Assembly (NCBI GenBank): GCA_002270465.1
Contig: NQOF01000005.1
Location: 124,001-188,000 of the forward strand
Direction: 5' to 3'
Source: Blautia hominis
GTDB lineage: Bacteria; Bacillota; Clostridia; Lachnospirales; Lachnospiraceae
DNA: 64,000 nucleotides
The translations under genes were made by a program, and so were the position numbers. Under the pieces are notes generated by a model. The model was not told the origin of the DNA, did no database searches, and saw only the letters and a list, made by a program, of their open reading frames with translations. Positions 1 to 9,088 of the stretch are shown here, piece after piece (within the stretch, counting starts at the first letter, position 1; each line of letters starts with the position of its first letter).

Positions 1-2127
1 CTCCGGATGGCCTTTGACCCTGGATGAAAGTGCAAAGATATCTCTGTAAGAGTTTTGCGCAATACAGCTTCCATCTTTGCCGGTAATACTAACATACAGA
101 TCCCATCTCTGTCCTTCTCCATAACCATCCTTAAAATGGACAGCCTCTTTTACTGAATCCGGCTCCATATGGATTTTTTTGGCGCCCTGTTCCACCATAT
201 CCCCGCCTTTTGACTCTGTTATCACCCAAGAGACTTCACAGTCTTCGTATTTTTTATCCGTGTCATTCACAGCATAGATACCATCCAGAGAATCTCTGTA
301 CTTTGCAAAGATCCCCACAGGACTGTTACTCTCCAGCATGGCCTGAAGTCCCTTCTTCGGAATCCCCCACCAGTCATACAGACCGTAAAAGCTCTGCGGA
401 CACAAATCAATGAACATGAACTGGACATACCCGGAACATGGTGCATATTTTTGAATTCTGTAGTGCTCTGTATAGTATTTCAGCAGTTTGTACTGGTAAT
501 CCTGGATGGCAGGGATCTCCTTCTCAATCCCCGCAAGACGTCCGTAGACAACCGGAACCTTCTTCAGACTCTCCGCACAGGCAGGTGCATCAAATCCGTA
601 TTCTGTATTGAGCTTCTCCGTTGTCCCGTAAATCTCCCTGTACTGGCCGCCGCTAAGAGATCCCAGATAATTGTGGCTGTCCCCGCTAAATATATCCTCA
701 TTGCAGAAAGAGCCTTTGATGATCGGACGGTCAGCATCCATTTCCTGCAGTTCACGGTAGAGCCTGGGCCCCGGATTCTCCTCCATGAACCGTCTTCTGG
801 TATCCCCATCCGGGTCCACGCAGCCCGGTTCATTCATACCGATCCAGCAGATAATGGATGGATGACGCATCAGCATCCTGACATTTTCCTTATAGATACC
901 GATGAATTTCTCTGCCCACGCATCGGTGGAGGGGTGCGTCCAGTTATACTCTGAATCCTGAATGACCGCCATGCCCATCTTATCACATAAATCATAAAAT
1001 ATGTCCTGCTCCACATGAACATGAACCCTCACAAGGTTAAAGCCGGCTGCCTTGATATTGAGCAAGTCCCGGTAATATCGTTCTTCCGTCATGGCAGAAA
1101 TATAGCAGTCCGGGAAATAAGAGGTTCCCCGTACAAAGAAATCCCTGCCGTTCAGACGGAAACGTGTCATCTCCCCTGTCCGCATGATCTCTGTTTTCCT
1201 GAAAGCAAAGACCGTCTCTTTTCCGCATACCCTGCCGCCGTCCCGCTCTAACAGGACTTCTGCGGTATACATGCACGGCTGGCCGTGATCCCAGGTATTC
1301 CAAAGGAGAAAGTCCTCCATCTTGACAGAACATACCCTCTCCTCCTGACCGCCCTCTGCAGTAAAATCCAAAGCCGCCTCAGCCTTATGGATACCGGTCC
1401 TCTCATCCTTTATCTTCAGCACCATCCTGTATTCCCCACCGGGTACAAGTCCTCCAAGTACCACCTTAGCCTTTACCACTGCGCTGTCCATACCTTCAGA
1501 AAGCTCATAAGAAATCTCCGGACGTGCCTCCATGGATTCCTGTTGGGTTATAATAAGTTCCACCCTGCCGTAAATCCCCACAGGGTTCACGTCACGCTGT
1601 ATGAATGTATCGGAATGCTCATAGGTTCCCTTCACCATTCTGCGCTTTACAAGAATAGTCCTGGAATCTTCTTTCCCCTTCTCCACCTCCTCATCCCAGG
1701 GGGAACTCACTTTTACTATGAGAAGGTTCTTTGCTCCCGGTCTGACAAGGTCTGTTATATCAAAGGAAAACGGGGCCGAATACCCTTCATGTTCTCCTGC
1801 AGGAAGCCCGTTCACCCACACTTTGCAGTAATAATCCACATTGCTAAACTGCAGCCGGACCCTCTGCTGCTTTCCCTCCGGCAAGTCAAATTTATGACGG
1901 TACCACCAGGGTGCCTGGTTAAAATATCTGAGTTCTCTCCCAAAATAAGGCTGATCGGCGAACAAAAGCTGCAGATGTTTTAACTCGCTTAATCTTTCCC
2001 ATTCTGATATCTGCGGACCCATTTCCGTAAAATCACCTCTGTCCGTATACAGGCCCAGTTCTTCTCCCGTATCATGTACATCCTGAAGAATATACCAGCC
2101 GTCCTCCAGATTTTTTACTGTCTCCAT
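1..2127 (-). CDS. Glycoside hydrolase family 2 protein (beta-galactosidase/mannosidase type), 3' end outside window
   Basis: Exo-acting sugar hydrolase, probably cytosolic because no signal peptide is seen. Translating the minus strand from the ATG at 2127 gives 709 open codons to the window edge. It opens with a sugar-binding jelly-roll region (about residues 60-190), then an Ig-like domain, then the TIM barrel. The motif WIGMNEP puts the acid/base at E433, and LNTEYGFD puts the likely nucleophile at E509, both as expected for GH2. The start has AAGGAGG eight bases upstream. It is the last visible gene of an operon with two ABC permeases and a binding lipoprotein, so it probably cleaves the imported oligosaccharide. 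Linkage specificity (galactoside, mannoside, glucuronide) cannot be told by eye. The C-terminus lies beyond position 1. Confidence 0.9.
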   Translation of the reverse strand, partial: METVKNLEDGWYILQDVHDTGEELGLYTDRGDFTEMGPQISEWERLSELKHLQLLFADQPYFGRELRYFNQAPWWYRHKFDLPEGKQQRVRLQFSNVDYYCKVWVNGLPAGEHEGYSAPFSFDITDLVRPGAKNLLIVKVSSPWDEEVEKGKEDSRTILVKRRMVKGTYEHSDTFIQRDVNPVGIYGRVELIITQQESMEARPEISYELSEGMDSAVVKAKVVLGGLVPGGEYRMVLKIKDERTGIHKAEAALDFTAEGGQEERVCSVKMEDFLLWNTWDHGQPCMYTAEVLLERDGGRVCGKETVFAFRKTEIMRTGEMTRFRLNGRDFFVRGTSYFPDCYISAMTEERYYRDLLNIKAAGFNLVRVHVHVEQDIFYDLCDKMGMAVIQDSEYNWTHPSTDAWAEKFIGIYKENVRMLMRHPSIICWIGMNEPGCVDPDGDTRRRFMEENPGPRLYRELQEMDADRPIIKGSFCNEDIFSGDSHNYLGSLSGGQYREIYGTTEKLNTEYGFDAPACAESLKKVPVVYGRLAGIEKEIPAIQDYQYKLLKYYTEHYRIQKYAPCSGYVQFMFIDLCPQSFYGLYDWWGIPKKGLQAMLESNSPVGIFAKYRDSLDGIYAVNDTDKKYEDCEVSWVITESKGGDMVEQGAKKIHMEPDSVKEAVHFKDGYGEGQRWDLYVSITGKDGSCIAQNSYRDIFALSSRVKGHPE

Positions 2128-2147
2128 ATCCTACATCCTCCTTCTTA

Positions 2148-2990
2148 TCAGCTCTTCACTGCACCTGCAGCCATACCCTCGATAATATTTTTGTTCAGTA
2201 TAAAGTAAACCACCAGTGTGGGAAGAATGGAAATAACAATGGCTGCAAATGTACTGCCCCAGTCCACCCGGCCAAACTGTCCCACGAAGTCATTCAAGCC
2301 GATGGGAAGCGTCTTCATCTCCGAGGAGGAGATAAACGTATTGGCATAGGTAAATTCGTTCCACACAAAAACAAAATTATAAGTAAGCACCGTCATGGTG
2401 GTATTCTTCGCCATGGGTACTACGATCTTCCAGAAAACTGTGCCCATCCCCGCACCGTCGATCACCGCTGCTTCCAGCAGGGAATCCGGCAGAAATTTGA
2501 AAAACCCTGTGTAGAGATAAATACACATAGGGAGCCCAAATCCCACCTGCGGCAGCACCAAAGCCCAGTATGTATTCCTCAGTCCAAGTGCATTGTAGAT
2601 TTGGAACATGGGGATCAGGCAGGCAAATATGGGGATCATCATTCCGAAAAGGAAGAATCCCATCAGTGCATCTGCATGTTTTATCCTTACTTTACTGATC
2701 ACAAAGGCTACCGGACAGCCCAGGATCACAATGCCCAGGAGGGTCAGGACAGCAACGATCGTGCTGTTTAAAAAGTATCTGGGGATTGCAGATATGGTCA
2801 ATGCACTGATAAAATTCCCCAGATAAAAGCTTGAAGGGAGGGCATACTGTGCCGTGTACGTCATCTCATCAGGCGTCTTCAGACTGGAACAGATCACCCA
2901 GAAAATTGGGTATATCTGTATCATCACAATTATAAACACTATAAGATAAAAAATGCCTCTTACAGCCTTGCTTTTCCCTGCATGTGTCAT
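2148..2990 (-). CDS. Carbohydrate ABC transporter permease (MalG/MsmG type)
   Basis: Inner-membrane subunit of a CUT1-type sugar importer. It has about six hydrophobic segments and the EAA-type loop around EAAVIDGAGMGTVFWKIVVP that contacts the ATPase. The frame can be extended upstream, but the ATG at 2990 has a GGGGGAGGG ribosome site. It also overlaps the stop of the preceding permease as ATGA (2987-2990), typical of translational coupling. This gives 280 residues, normal for the family. No ATPase gene lies in the operon, so a shared MsmK-like ATPase elsewhere is likely, as is common in Firmicutes CUT1 systems. Confidence 0.93.
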   Translation of the reverse strand: MTHAGKSKAVRGIFYLIVFIIVMIQIYPIFWVICSSLKTPDEMTYTAQYALPSSFYLGNFISALTISAIPRYFLNSTIVAVLTLLGIVILGCPVAFVISKVRIKHADALMGFFLFGMMIPIFACLIPMFQIYNALGLRNTYWALVLPQVGFGLPMCIYLYTGFFKFLPDSLLEAAVIDGAGMGTVFWKIVVPMAKNTTMTVLTYNFVFVWNEFTYANTFISSSEMKTLPIGLNDFVGQFGRVDWGSTFAAIVISILPTLVVYFILNKNIIEGMAAGAVKS

Positions 2991-3859
2991 TCTGATCCCT
3001 CCCCCTTCGCAGTCCCTAGCAGTCTCTGGATTATGAATACTGCTGTCAGGCATTCCACCACAAGAAATACCGCAAGAGTACTGCCATATCCAAAGTCAGC
3101 AGAATTAAATGCTGTTTTGTACATATAGGTAGCCACCATCTCCGTAGATTTGGATTTATTGTCCAGTATATAGAAGACATCAAAAGTCTTCAGACATCCA
3201 TTGATCAGCATCACCACTACAATACTGAAAATGTTCTTGATCAGAGGCAGTTTGATATATCTGTATTGCTGTAAGAGACTGCATCCATCCATGATCGATG
3301 CCTCCAGCACATCCTTAGAAATAGATACAAAGGCAGAATAAAATATGATCATATACAAACCACAGTATTTATATCCATCTATCAGTGTTATGGTGACAAG
3401 AGCTGTCTTTGAATTAGCCAGAAGGGCAATAGGCTCCATCCCCATTTTTTCCATCAGATAGCAGACAAGGCCCTGAGGCTGCGCAGAAAGCATCTTAGAA
3501 AATATCTGACAGATTGCCATGGACGATATGATACAGGGTATAAAATAAATCACACGCAGCACATTAGACCCTTTTATGATATGGGATAACAGAATAGCCA
3601 GGAATAGACCTGCCAGAAGCTGAAACGAACTTCCCAATAACACAAATTTCAAATTATTTACAACAGCCGATTTAAATGTCCCATCAGAAAACATCCTTAC
3701 ATAATTGGCAAGACCTACAAATTCCATATCTTTAATGCCATTCCAGGAAAAAAAACTATAACCCACGGACCACAGAATAGGAATGATCACCGTAAGAAAA
3801 TATACGAGAAAAGCCGGAAGTACAAAAAGTGCAGGCTGTATCTTATTTCTGGGTTTCAT
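2987..3859 (-). CDS. Carbohydrate ABC transporter permease (MalF/MsmF type)
   Basis: First permease of the CUT1 importer. The 290 residues start with a hydrophobic segment (FVLPAFLVYFLTVIIP) and carry the conserved EAA-type loop near EASIMDGCSLLQQYRYIKLP. The ATG at 3859 follows AGAAGGAGAGGAG. Its stop codon overlaps the next permease start by four bases. It lies 67 bases after the binding-protein gene. The substrate is unknown; the co-transcribed GH2 enzyme suggests a beta-linked oligosaccharide. Confidence 0.93.
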   Translation of the reverse strand: MKPRNKIQPALFVLPAFLVYFLTVIIPILWSVGYSFFSWNGIKDMEFVGLANYVRMFSDGTFKSAVVNNLKFVLLGSSFQLLAGLFLAILLSHIIKGSNVLRVIYFIPCIISSMAICQIFSKMLSAQPQGLVCYLMEKMGMEPIALLANSKTALVTITLIDGYKYCGLYMIIFYSAFVSISKDVLEASIMDGCSLLQQYRYIKLPLIKNIFSIVVVMLINGCLKTFDVFYILDNKSKSTEMVATYMYKTAFNSADFGYGSTLAVFLVVECLTAVFIIQRLLGTAKGEGSE

Positions 3860-3926
3860 CTATACTCCTCTCCTTCTTGAATGATCAGGGCCCGGTCTCC
3901 CCTGCAGGTTTCCGGGCCTGCCCTCT

Positions 3927-5282
3927 TTATTCCACATCAAAATAATCCGGTGCATACTGCGCTACTGCTTCATCCATTCTTTGACAAAATTCTTCCGGCG
4001 TAGATTCCCCCATCCCCAGATTGGCCAGTTCCTTTCTGTATACTTCGTTTGTAGATGGATCCAGGCGCACATCCCAGCACTGAGCAAAGGTACCACAGTT
4101 TTCCAAATCCTTCAGAATCTGTTGTGTCAGTTCTGGAAGTTTATCCGGGTCACTGGGCATCATTGATGGCAGCATATCAAATTCATACATTGCCATATCA
4201 GCAAAATTTTCCCATACAAATTTTATAAATTCCTTCATAGCCGGAGTCATAGAATCTTTCAATACCGCAGTTCCGATACCACAGTTCGCATAATAATCAT
4301 TTTCTGTTGTCACATCCCTATCACTATCCACAGGTAGCCTAAATGTGGAAATATCATCTTTTAATTCTTTATTCTCGTTCACAAGGTCCGGAGTATCCCA
4401 CGTTCCTGTATATAACATAGCAGCACCCTTATTCAGGAATAAATCCATTTGTGCCGTGGCGTCAGAATTTGTCCACCCCTCGCTGAAATACTGTGTGATC
4501 TGCTGTGTATATTCTGCAGTAGCAATACCAACTTCGGAATCAAACTTTTCTTTTCCCATTCTAGCATTGTCAATAAATTCATTTCCTGCCATACGGAATG
4601 CTTTGAATGCAGGATAGCGCATAATCATGTCATAGTTGCCAGCTGAAATGGGGGTATATCCGGCTGCTTTCAGTTTTTCGCATGCGTCAAGCAGTTCTGT
4701 CAGGGTCTTAGGCGTCTCCGTAATCCCGGCATCCTCGAACATCTCTGTGTGGTACCAGAAATACTCCACATTTCCCTGCCATGTCATCAGGTAATTGCTG
4801 CCGTCACTCAGTTTCGGATAATCCAGTGCTATGTCAAAGAACTTATCCTTTAATCCCAGCTCATCATATAAGTCATCTACACTATATATGATTCCCTTTT
4901 TACAGATACCTTCAAAAAATGCTTCAGGGTCTGCGTCAAACCAGTCAGGCAATTCATTGCTTGATGCCAGGATTTTTATTTTCTGCAGATATGTTGCCCT
5001 ATCTGCTATGGATTCTACATTAAATTCAAACCCGGGATGATCCTCCTTATACATCTCCGCAATCTTCTTCAGCGTCTTAAGAGCCGCATCTGTCTCGCCT
5101 CTTGCACTGACATAATTTATCACCAGTTCCTCCTGTTCCGTAGAATCACCGGATTCTTTCTCCTGCGTTTTCTGTGTGTTTTCTTGCTTCTTGTCATTTG
5201 TTTCCCCATTACTTCCACATCCGGCTGCCATAACACACATGACTGCAGCTAAACCTACAGCTGTCAGTTTCTTCAGTTTCAT
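3927..5282 (-). CDS. Extracellular sugar-binding lipoprotein of ABC importer
   Basis: Family 1 solute-binding protein that captures the sugar outside the membrane. The start is placed at the ATG at 5282, preceded by TTGAAGGAGG, rather than at the longer frame beginning at 5384. This gives 451 residues with a lipoprotein signal (VMAAGC, lipidated Cys22) and a Glu/Lys/Ser/Thr-rich linker. The rest matches the solute-binding fold, with runs such as ISAGNYDMIMRYPAFKAF. It is the first gene of the operon with two permeases and GH2. A TATAAT-like box at 5362-5367 and a phased repeat at 5391-5421 lie upstream, so the neighbouring YesN-type regulator probably activates it. Confidence 0.93.
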   Translation of the reverse strand: MKLKKLTAVGLAAVMCVMAAGCGSNGETNDKKQENTQKTQEKESGDSTEQEELVINYVSARGETDAALKTLKKIAEMYKEDHPGFEFNVESIADRATYLQKIKILASSNELPDWFDADPEAFFEGICKKGIIYSVDDLYDELGLKDKFFDIALDYPKLSDGSNYLMTWQGNVEYFWYHTEMFEDAGITETPKTLTELLDACEKLKAAGYTPISAGNYDMIMRYPAFKAFRMAGNEFIDNARMGKEKFDSEVGIATAEYTQQITQYFSEGWTNSDATAQMDLFLNKGAAMLYTGTWDTPDLVNENKELKDDISTFRLPVDSDRDVTTENDYYANCGIGTAVLKDSMTPAMKEFIKFVWENFADMAMYEFDMLPSMMPSDPDKLPELTQQILKDLENCGTFAQCWDVRLDPSTNEVYRKELANLGMGESTPEEFCQRMDEAVAQYAPDYFDVE

Positions 5283-5361
5283 CCTTTTTTCCTCCTTCAA
5301 ATTTTCCGTTTCATCATGACGTCCTGAGATTCGGTTTTTTCTGTTTTTTGTTTGTAGATTT

Positions 5362-5367
5362 ATTATA
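5362..5367 (-). promoter_or_regulatory. Putative -10 box of the ABC importer operon
   Basis: A perfect TATAAT on the minus strand, 79 bases upstream of the binding-protein start. The -35 region (about 5385-5390) is poor, as expected for an activator-dependent promoter. The direct repeats lie immediately upstream of it. Confidence 0.5.
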
Positions 5368-5390
5368 AGAAACTTTTTCGACAAAATATA

Positions 5391-5421
5391 TGGAATATTT
5401 TAAGTACACTTGGAATATTTT
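5391..5421. promoter_or_regulatory. Phased direct repeat, putative operator for the YesN-type regulator
   Basis: TGGAATATTTT occurs at 5391-5401 and again at 5411-5421, exactly 20 bp apart, about two helical turns. AraC-family regulators commonly bind such tandem half-sites on one face of the helix. The site abuts the predicted -35 region of the importer operon and lies 20 bp from the -35 of the divergent kinase gene. Its binding by the 7309-8904 regulator is an inference. Confidence 0.55.
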
Positions 5422-5440
5422 CCTGTAGTTCTCAGATTGC

Positions 5441-5469
5441 TTGTGAGGATAATGCGGTTATTGTATAAT
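5441..5469 (+). promoter_or_regulatory. Promoter of the two-component system genes
   Basis: TTGTGA at 5441-5446 and TATAAT at 5464-5469 are separated by 17 bp, a good sigma-A promoter, 50 bases upstream of the histidine kinase ATG. Confidence 0.65.
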
Positions 5470-5519
5470 GATTTTCAGATATACTACTATGAAGCAAACA
5501 TTCAACAAAGGAGTTCCCT

Positions 5520-7331
5520 ATGAACAGGATAAAACACTCTGTATTCCACGTTTTTTCAACTTTTCCTATTAAACACAGACTGCTGATCACCTACCTTTTT
5601 CTGAGCGGTTTTATATTAGTCATTACAGCAATCGCATTTTATAACACTGCTAAAAATGCACTGGTAGAACACGCCACTCTGTCCAGTCAGCAGCAGCTTG
5701 CGATCATCACCAACAATCTGAGTGAAAAAATAGGCCATATATCCGACTATGCCATTACTTTATCTATTAACAGTGATATCGGTGAAACCCTAAAGGAAAA
5801 TCCAACTGTACCTGAAAACGCTTTATCACGTTTTTTTGTAAATTCTGATCTCACCAAACAGGCTCAGCGGATTATAGGTTTACATAAGAATATCTCCAAT
5901 TGGGATATCCTTGACACAGAAAACAAATGGTATCACAGCAGTACGGAGATAACGGAAGAACTGACTCCCTTCCTTTCCCCGGAATTTCTGCAGGTATTAA
6001 AGACTGACCCTTCCTTTCACTTTTTAGGTCCATATACCATTGACGGCACGCCGACCTTTGCTGCTCTGAAACCAGTAACGGATATTGATACCACAAAATA
6101 TCTGGGCACAGTTGTCCTTTTGATCAAAGAATCAAGTATATCCTCCGCCTTCCGTGATCTGCCAGACAGCGACCTGCGGAACTTTTACATAACAAATTCC
6201 AACAATACAATCTTATCTTCTTCAACATCAGATGGGATTTACGAGTCTTTTGTCTCCTATACGGGAATTAGTATGCAAGAAATGCAGAAATTAGAGGATA
6301 CAAATATAGCAACAGCCTATATACACGGAACAGAGACACTGCTTATAAGAAAGGAATATCCTGGATTGGACTGGTATGTGGTGAATCTGATACCGCTGCA
6401 GAATCTTACAATGGAACACAAAACGGTATTGCAGACTATTGTTCTCATATGTGTGCTGCTGTTTATCCTCTCCCTGTTCTTCTCCATGCTCTGCACAAGA
6501 ACCGTAACCGCGCCTATCCAGCGGCTGGCCTCAAAAATGGAGACCGCTTCCATGGGTAACCTGGACATATCAGCCAGTTACCACTCCAACGATGAACTTG
6601 CTGTTCTGTATAAACAATTCAATCTGATGATGCAGCGTATACAGACATTGATTGATCATGTCTATGAGGAACAGAGTGCAAAACAGGAAATGGAAATCCG
6701 CCTGCTGCAGTCACAGATAAATCCCCATTTTCTATACAATACTTTAAGCACCATCAAGTCCTTGATCGAACTGGAAATGAATGATACGGCAGTAAAAGCG
6801 GTTGCCGCCATGTCTGTGTTCTACCGGAACTCCCTATCCAAAGGCCGGTTCATCATTCCTTTAAAGCAGGAACTGGAGCTGACAGAGCAGTACCTTTACA
6901 TACAGAGCCTCCGGTATATGGAGTATGTTGATTATGAATTTAACCTGACAGCCACTTTTCCAACGGAACAGATCGACATACCAAAGCTTACGCTTCAGCC
7001 CATCGTGGAAAATATATTTGTACATGCACTGTCCACTGAAAAATGCCACATAAACGTAAGCCTCACGGAGGATGACTCAACTGTATCCATAATCATAACC
7101 GACAACGGTACCGGCATTCCGTCTGATAAACTGGAAGAACTCCGTACATCCGTTAATTCCGGCAATGTAGACGGTAAATCCTTTGGCCTCCCCAGTATTC
7201 ACCACAGAATCACACTGTTATACGGAAAAAATTACGGTCTAACCATATCCAGCCAGGAAAAAAAATTTACAGCAGTCACTGTCACACTGCCCAAAGGAGG
7301 AATAAAAAATGAAAACCCTGATGATCATTGA
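5520..7331 (+). CDS. Sensor histidine kinase, YesM type
   Basis: Membrane sensor that phosphorylates the adjacent response regulator. Its 603 residues run in this order: a first membrane segment (about 20-45), an extracytoplasmic sensing region (about 45-300), a second membrane segment (about 300-325), a HAMP linker, the His_kinase region with QINPHFLYN (phospho-accepting His403), and a HATPase_c domain with DNGTGIP. This is the standard layout of LytS/YesM kinases that control sugar ABC transporters in Firmicutes. The ATG follows AAAGGAG. The 3' end overlaps the regulator gene by 23 bases. The divergent sugar importer is the obvious target and the imported sugar the likely signal. Confidence 0.93.
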   Translation: MNRIKHSVFHVFSTFPIKHRLLITYLFLSGFILVITAIAFYNTAKNALVEHATLSSQQQLAIITNNLSEKIGHISDYAITLSINSDIGETLKENPTVPENALSRFFVNSDLTKQAQRIIGLHKNISNWDILDTENKWYHSSTEITEELTPFLSPEFLQVLKTDPSFHFLGPYTIDGTPTFAALKPVTDIDTTKYLGTVVLLIKESSISSAFRDLPDSDLRNFYITNSNNTILSSSTSDGIYESFVSYTGISMQEMQKLEDTNIATAYIHGTETLLIRKEYPGLDWYVVNLIPLQNLTMEHKTVLQTIVLICVLLFILSLFFSMLCTRTVTAPIQRLASKMETASMGNLDISASYHSNDELAVLYKQFNLMMQRIQTLIDHVYEEQSAKQEMEIRLLQSQINPHFLYNTLSTIKSLIELEMNDTAVKAVAAMSVFYRNSLSKGRFIIPLKQELELTEQYLYIQSLRYMEYVDYEFNLTATFPTEQIDIPKLTLQPIVENIFVHALSTEKCHINVSLTEDDSTVSIIITDNGTGIPSDKLEELRTSVNSGNVDGKSFGLPSIHHRITLLYGKNYGLTISSQEKKFTAVTVTLPKGGIKNENPDDH

Positions 7332-8904
7332 TGATGAGCTGTTTTTTCGTAAATCTATCTGCAGCCTCATAAAGAAACAAGAGAACTATGAAATCATCGG
7401 CGAGGCCAATAACGGGGCATCCGGTGCTGAAATGATACGGGAGTTAAAACCGGACATTGCACTTGTGGATATCTCCATGCCGGTTATGGACGGCCTGGAA
7501 ATGATCCGTTCCCTTGTCTCAGACTGCCGGACAAAATTTATCCTCTCCACAGGTTACAATGACTTTGCCTATGCAAAACAGGCAATTACCCTGGGGGTAA
7601 AGGAATACCTGTTAAAACCGGTCGACAACCGGGAACTGCTTGACTGTCTTGATAAACTGAGCCTGGAAATTGACGGAGAACGCCGCAGGCAGGGTGTGAT
7701 ATCTGATTATTATCAGACACGGAGCCTTTACCAAAAGCATATGGCACTAAATTTCTTTGGCAAAGCCATTTCCGGTGCCTGTCCGCCGGAGGAATTTGCT
7801 GTGTTAAAAAAACAGGCCGAACTGGAAAGTACCGACTGGTTCATGGTCCTGTCATTAAAGCTGAACAATACCAATACCGCTGTGTGGAACTGGGAAACTG
7901 ACCTTTCCCTCTGTCATTCCATTATGGAAAACATTTGTACAGAAGTCCTTCATCAAACATATGAAAATCTGCTCTACGTGGATTATTCCCTTTCCCACCA
8001 ATATATTATCCTTGGACTAAAGGACAGTATCTGCGAGGTCTCACATCTGGAAACCCTCTGTGAGCATCTGATAAAACTACTGAAAGAAACCGTACATATT
8101 CCTGTAAGTATTTTCAGCGGAACTCCAAAACACGGTGCACAGGGAATCAAGGCTTCTTACGAGGAGGCCCTTTCCGTCCAGCACACCAGCAGCTACAAAA
8201 ACCTGACGGTATTTAAGTATTACAGCCCTGAATCCCTGTCCCCTGAAATTGATATCACCTCTGATATCTGTCAGGAAATCCTGCTGTTATTGCGCAGGAA
8301 GCAGGAAGAACAGATGGTCCAATATATTTGTGCCACCTTTGACAAAATGCAGGAATCCAACTGCCATATCCGCAAAATCCATCTGACCGCAGCCCTTTTT
8401 ATCACAACGCTGGATGACTTTATTACGGAGTGCGGCTGTTCGGATTTAGAATTCACAGGATTGCAGAATGCCCTGGACTCATACAGGAACTGTGAAAACA
8501 TAGAACAGCTCAAAAAACTGCTTACAGATACATATGCCTCTGTACTGGAATACCTTGGGAAAAATACAGTCTCCGGCAAAACCTCCCTGATTGCAGATAT
8601 CCAGCTTTATATTGAACAGCACTATATGGACCCTGAATTGAGACTGGAATCTATTGCCTCCTATTTCTTTGTCAGCCCTCAATATCTCAGTACACTTTTC
8701 AGCCAGGAAAGTCATACTACACTGAGCAGTTATATCAACACTTGCAGGATGCACAAGGCCAAAGAGTTTCTTCTTCAGCAGTCACCTTCCATCCAGAACA
8801 CAGCAGCTCTGTGTGGTTTTACAGATGCCGGGTATTTTAGCAAGTGTTTTAAAAAATTTTACGGTATCTCGCCTAAAAACTTTTTGGCACTGCGCTCCAC
8901 CTGA
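7309..8904 (+). CDS. Response regulator with AraC-type DNA-binding domain, YesN type
   Basis: Cytoplasmic transcription regulator of 531 residues. The N-terminal receiver domain has the acidic pair DD near residues 6-7, phospho-acceptor Asp54 in LVDISMP and the conserved Lys in LLKP. A long middle region follows, and two AraC-type helix-turn-helix motifs occupy about residues 425-525 (SPQYLSTLFSQES; AALCGFTDAGYFSKCFKKFYG). The ATG follows AAAGGAGG inside the end of the kinase gene, so the two are co-translated. It probably binds the TGGAATATTTT repeats at 5391-5421 and activates the divergent importer/GH2 operon. Confidence 0.93.
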   Translation: MKTLMIIDDELFFRKSICSLIKKQENYEIIGEANNGASGAEMIRELKPDIALVDISMPVMDGLEMIRSLVSDCRTKFILSTGYNDFAYAKQAITLGVKEYLLKPVDNRELLDCLDKLSLEIDGERRRQGVISDYYQTRSLYQKHMALNFFGKAISGACPPEEFAVLKKQAELESTDWFMVLSLKLNNTNTAVWNWETDLSLCHSIMENICTEVLHQTYENLLYVDYSLSHQYIILGLKDSICEVSHLETLCEHLIKLLKETVHIPVSIFSGTPKHGAQGIKASYEEALSVQHTSSYKNLTVFKYYSPESLSPEIDITSDICQEILLLLRRKQEEQMVQYICATFDKMQESNCHIRKIHLTAALFITTLDDFITECGCSDLEFTGLQNALDSYRNCENIEQLKKLLTDTYASVLEYLGKNTVSGKTSLIADIQLYIEQHYMDPELRLESIASYFFVSPQYLSTLFSQESHTTLSSYINTCRMHKAKEFLLQQSPSIQNTAALCGFTDAGYFSKCFKKFYGISPKNFLALRST

Positions 8905-8999
8905 CGTGTCTGCGGAATTTAGCTGCATAAATCAGATGCTTATTGCCAAAACCTTCCTTTTGTGCTAATTTAAGTAGTATTGAAAAAAGAAAGGACTAT

Positions 9000-9075
9000 G
9001 TAACGGTTCCATGTCCGCTGTTATGGCAGATGAATGTATTACGATACGGCTGCTGTAAGGACTCTGAACGGTTAC
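9000..9075. mobile_element. Short inverted-repeat element, copy G (76 bp)
   Basis: Bounded by GTAACGGTTC on the left and GAACGGTTAC on the right, which are inverted repeats with one mismatch. The flanks are AGGACTAT (8992-8999) and AGGACTGC (9076-9083), matching in six of eight positions, consistent with an aged 8-bp target duplication. On the opposite strand its first 23 bases resemble copy C. It lies directly upstream of the AEC transporter start, and the duplicated AGGA appears to act as the ribosome site. No protein is encoded. Confidence 0.6.
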
Positions 9076-9088
9076 AGGACTGCAGAAC

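Noticed and set aside
1285-1983. 232-codon open frame on the plus strand
   Set aside because: Antisense to the GH2 gene; the GH2 frame has both catalytic motifs.
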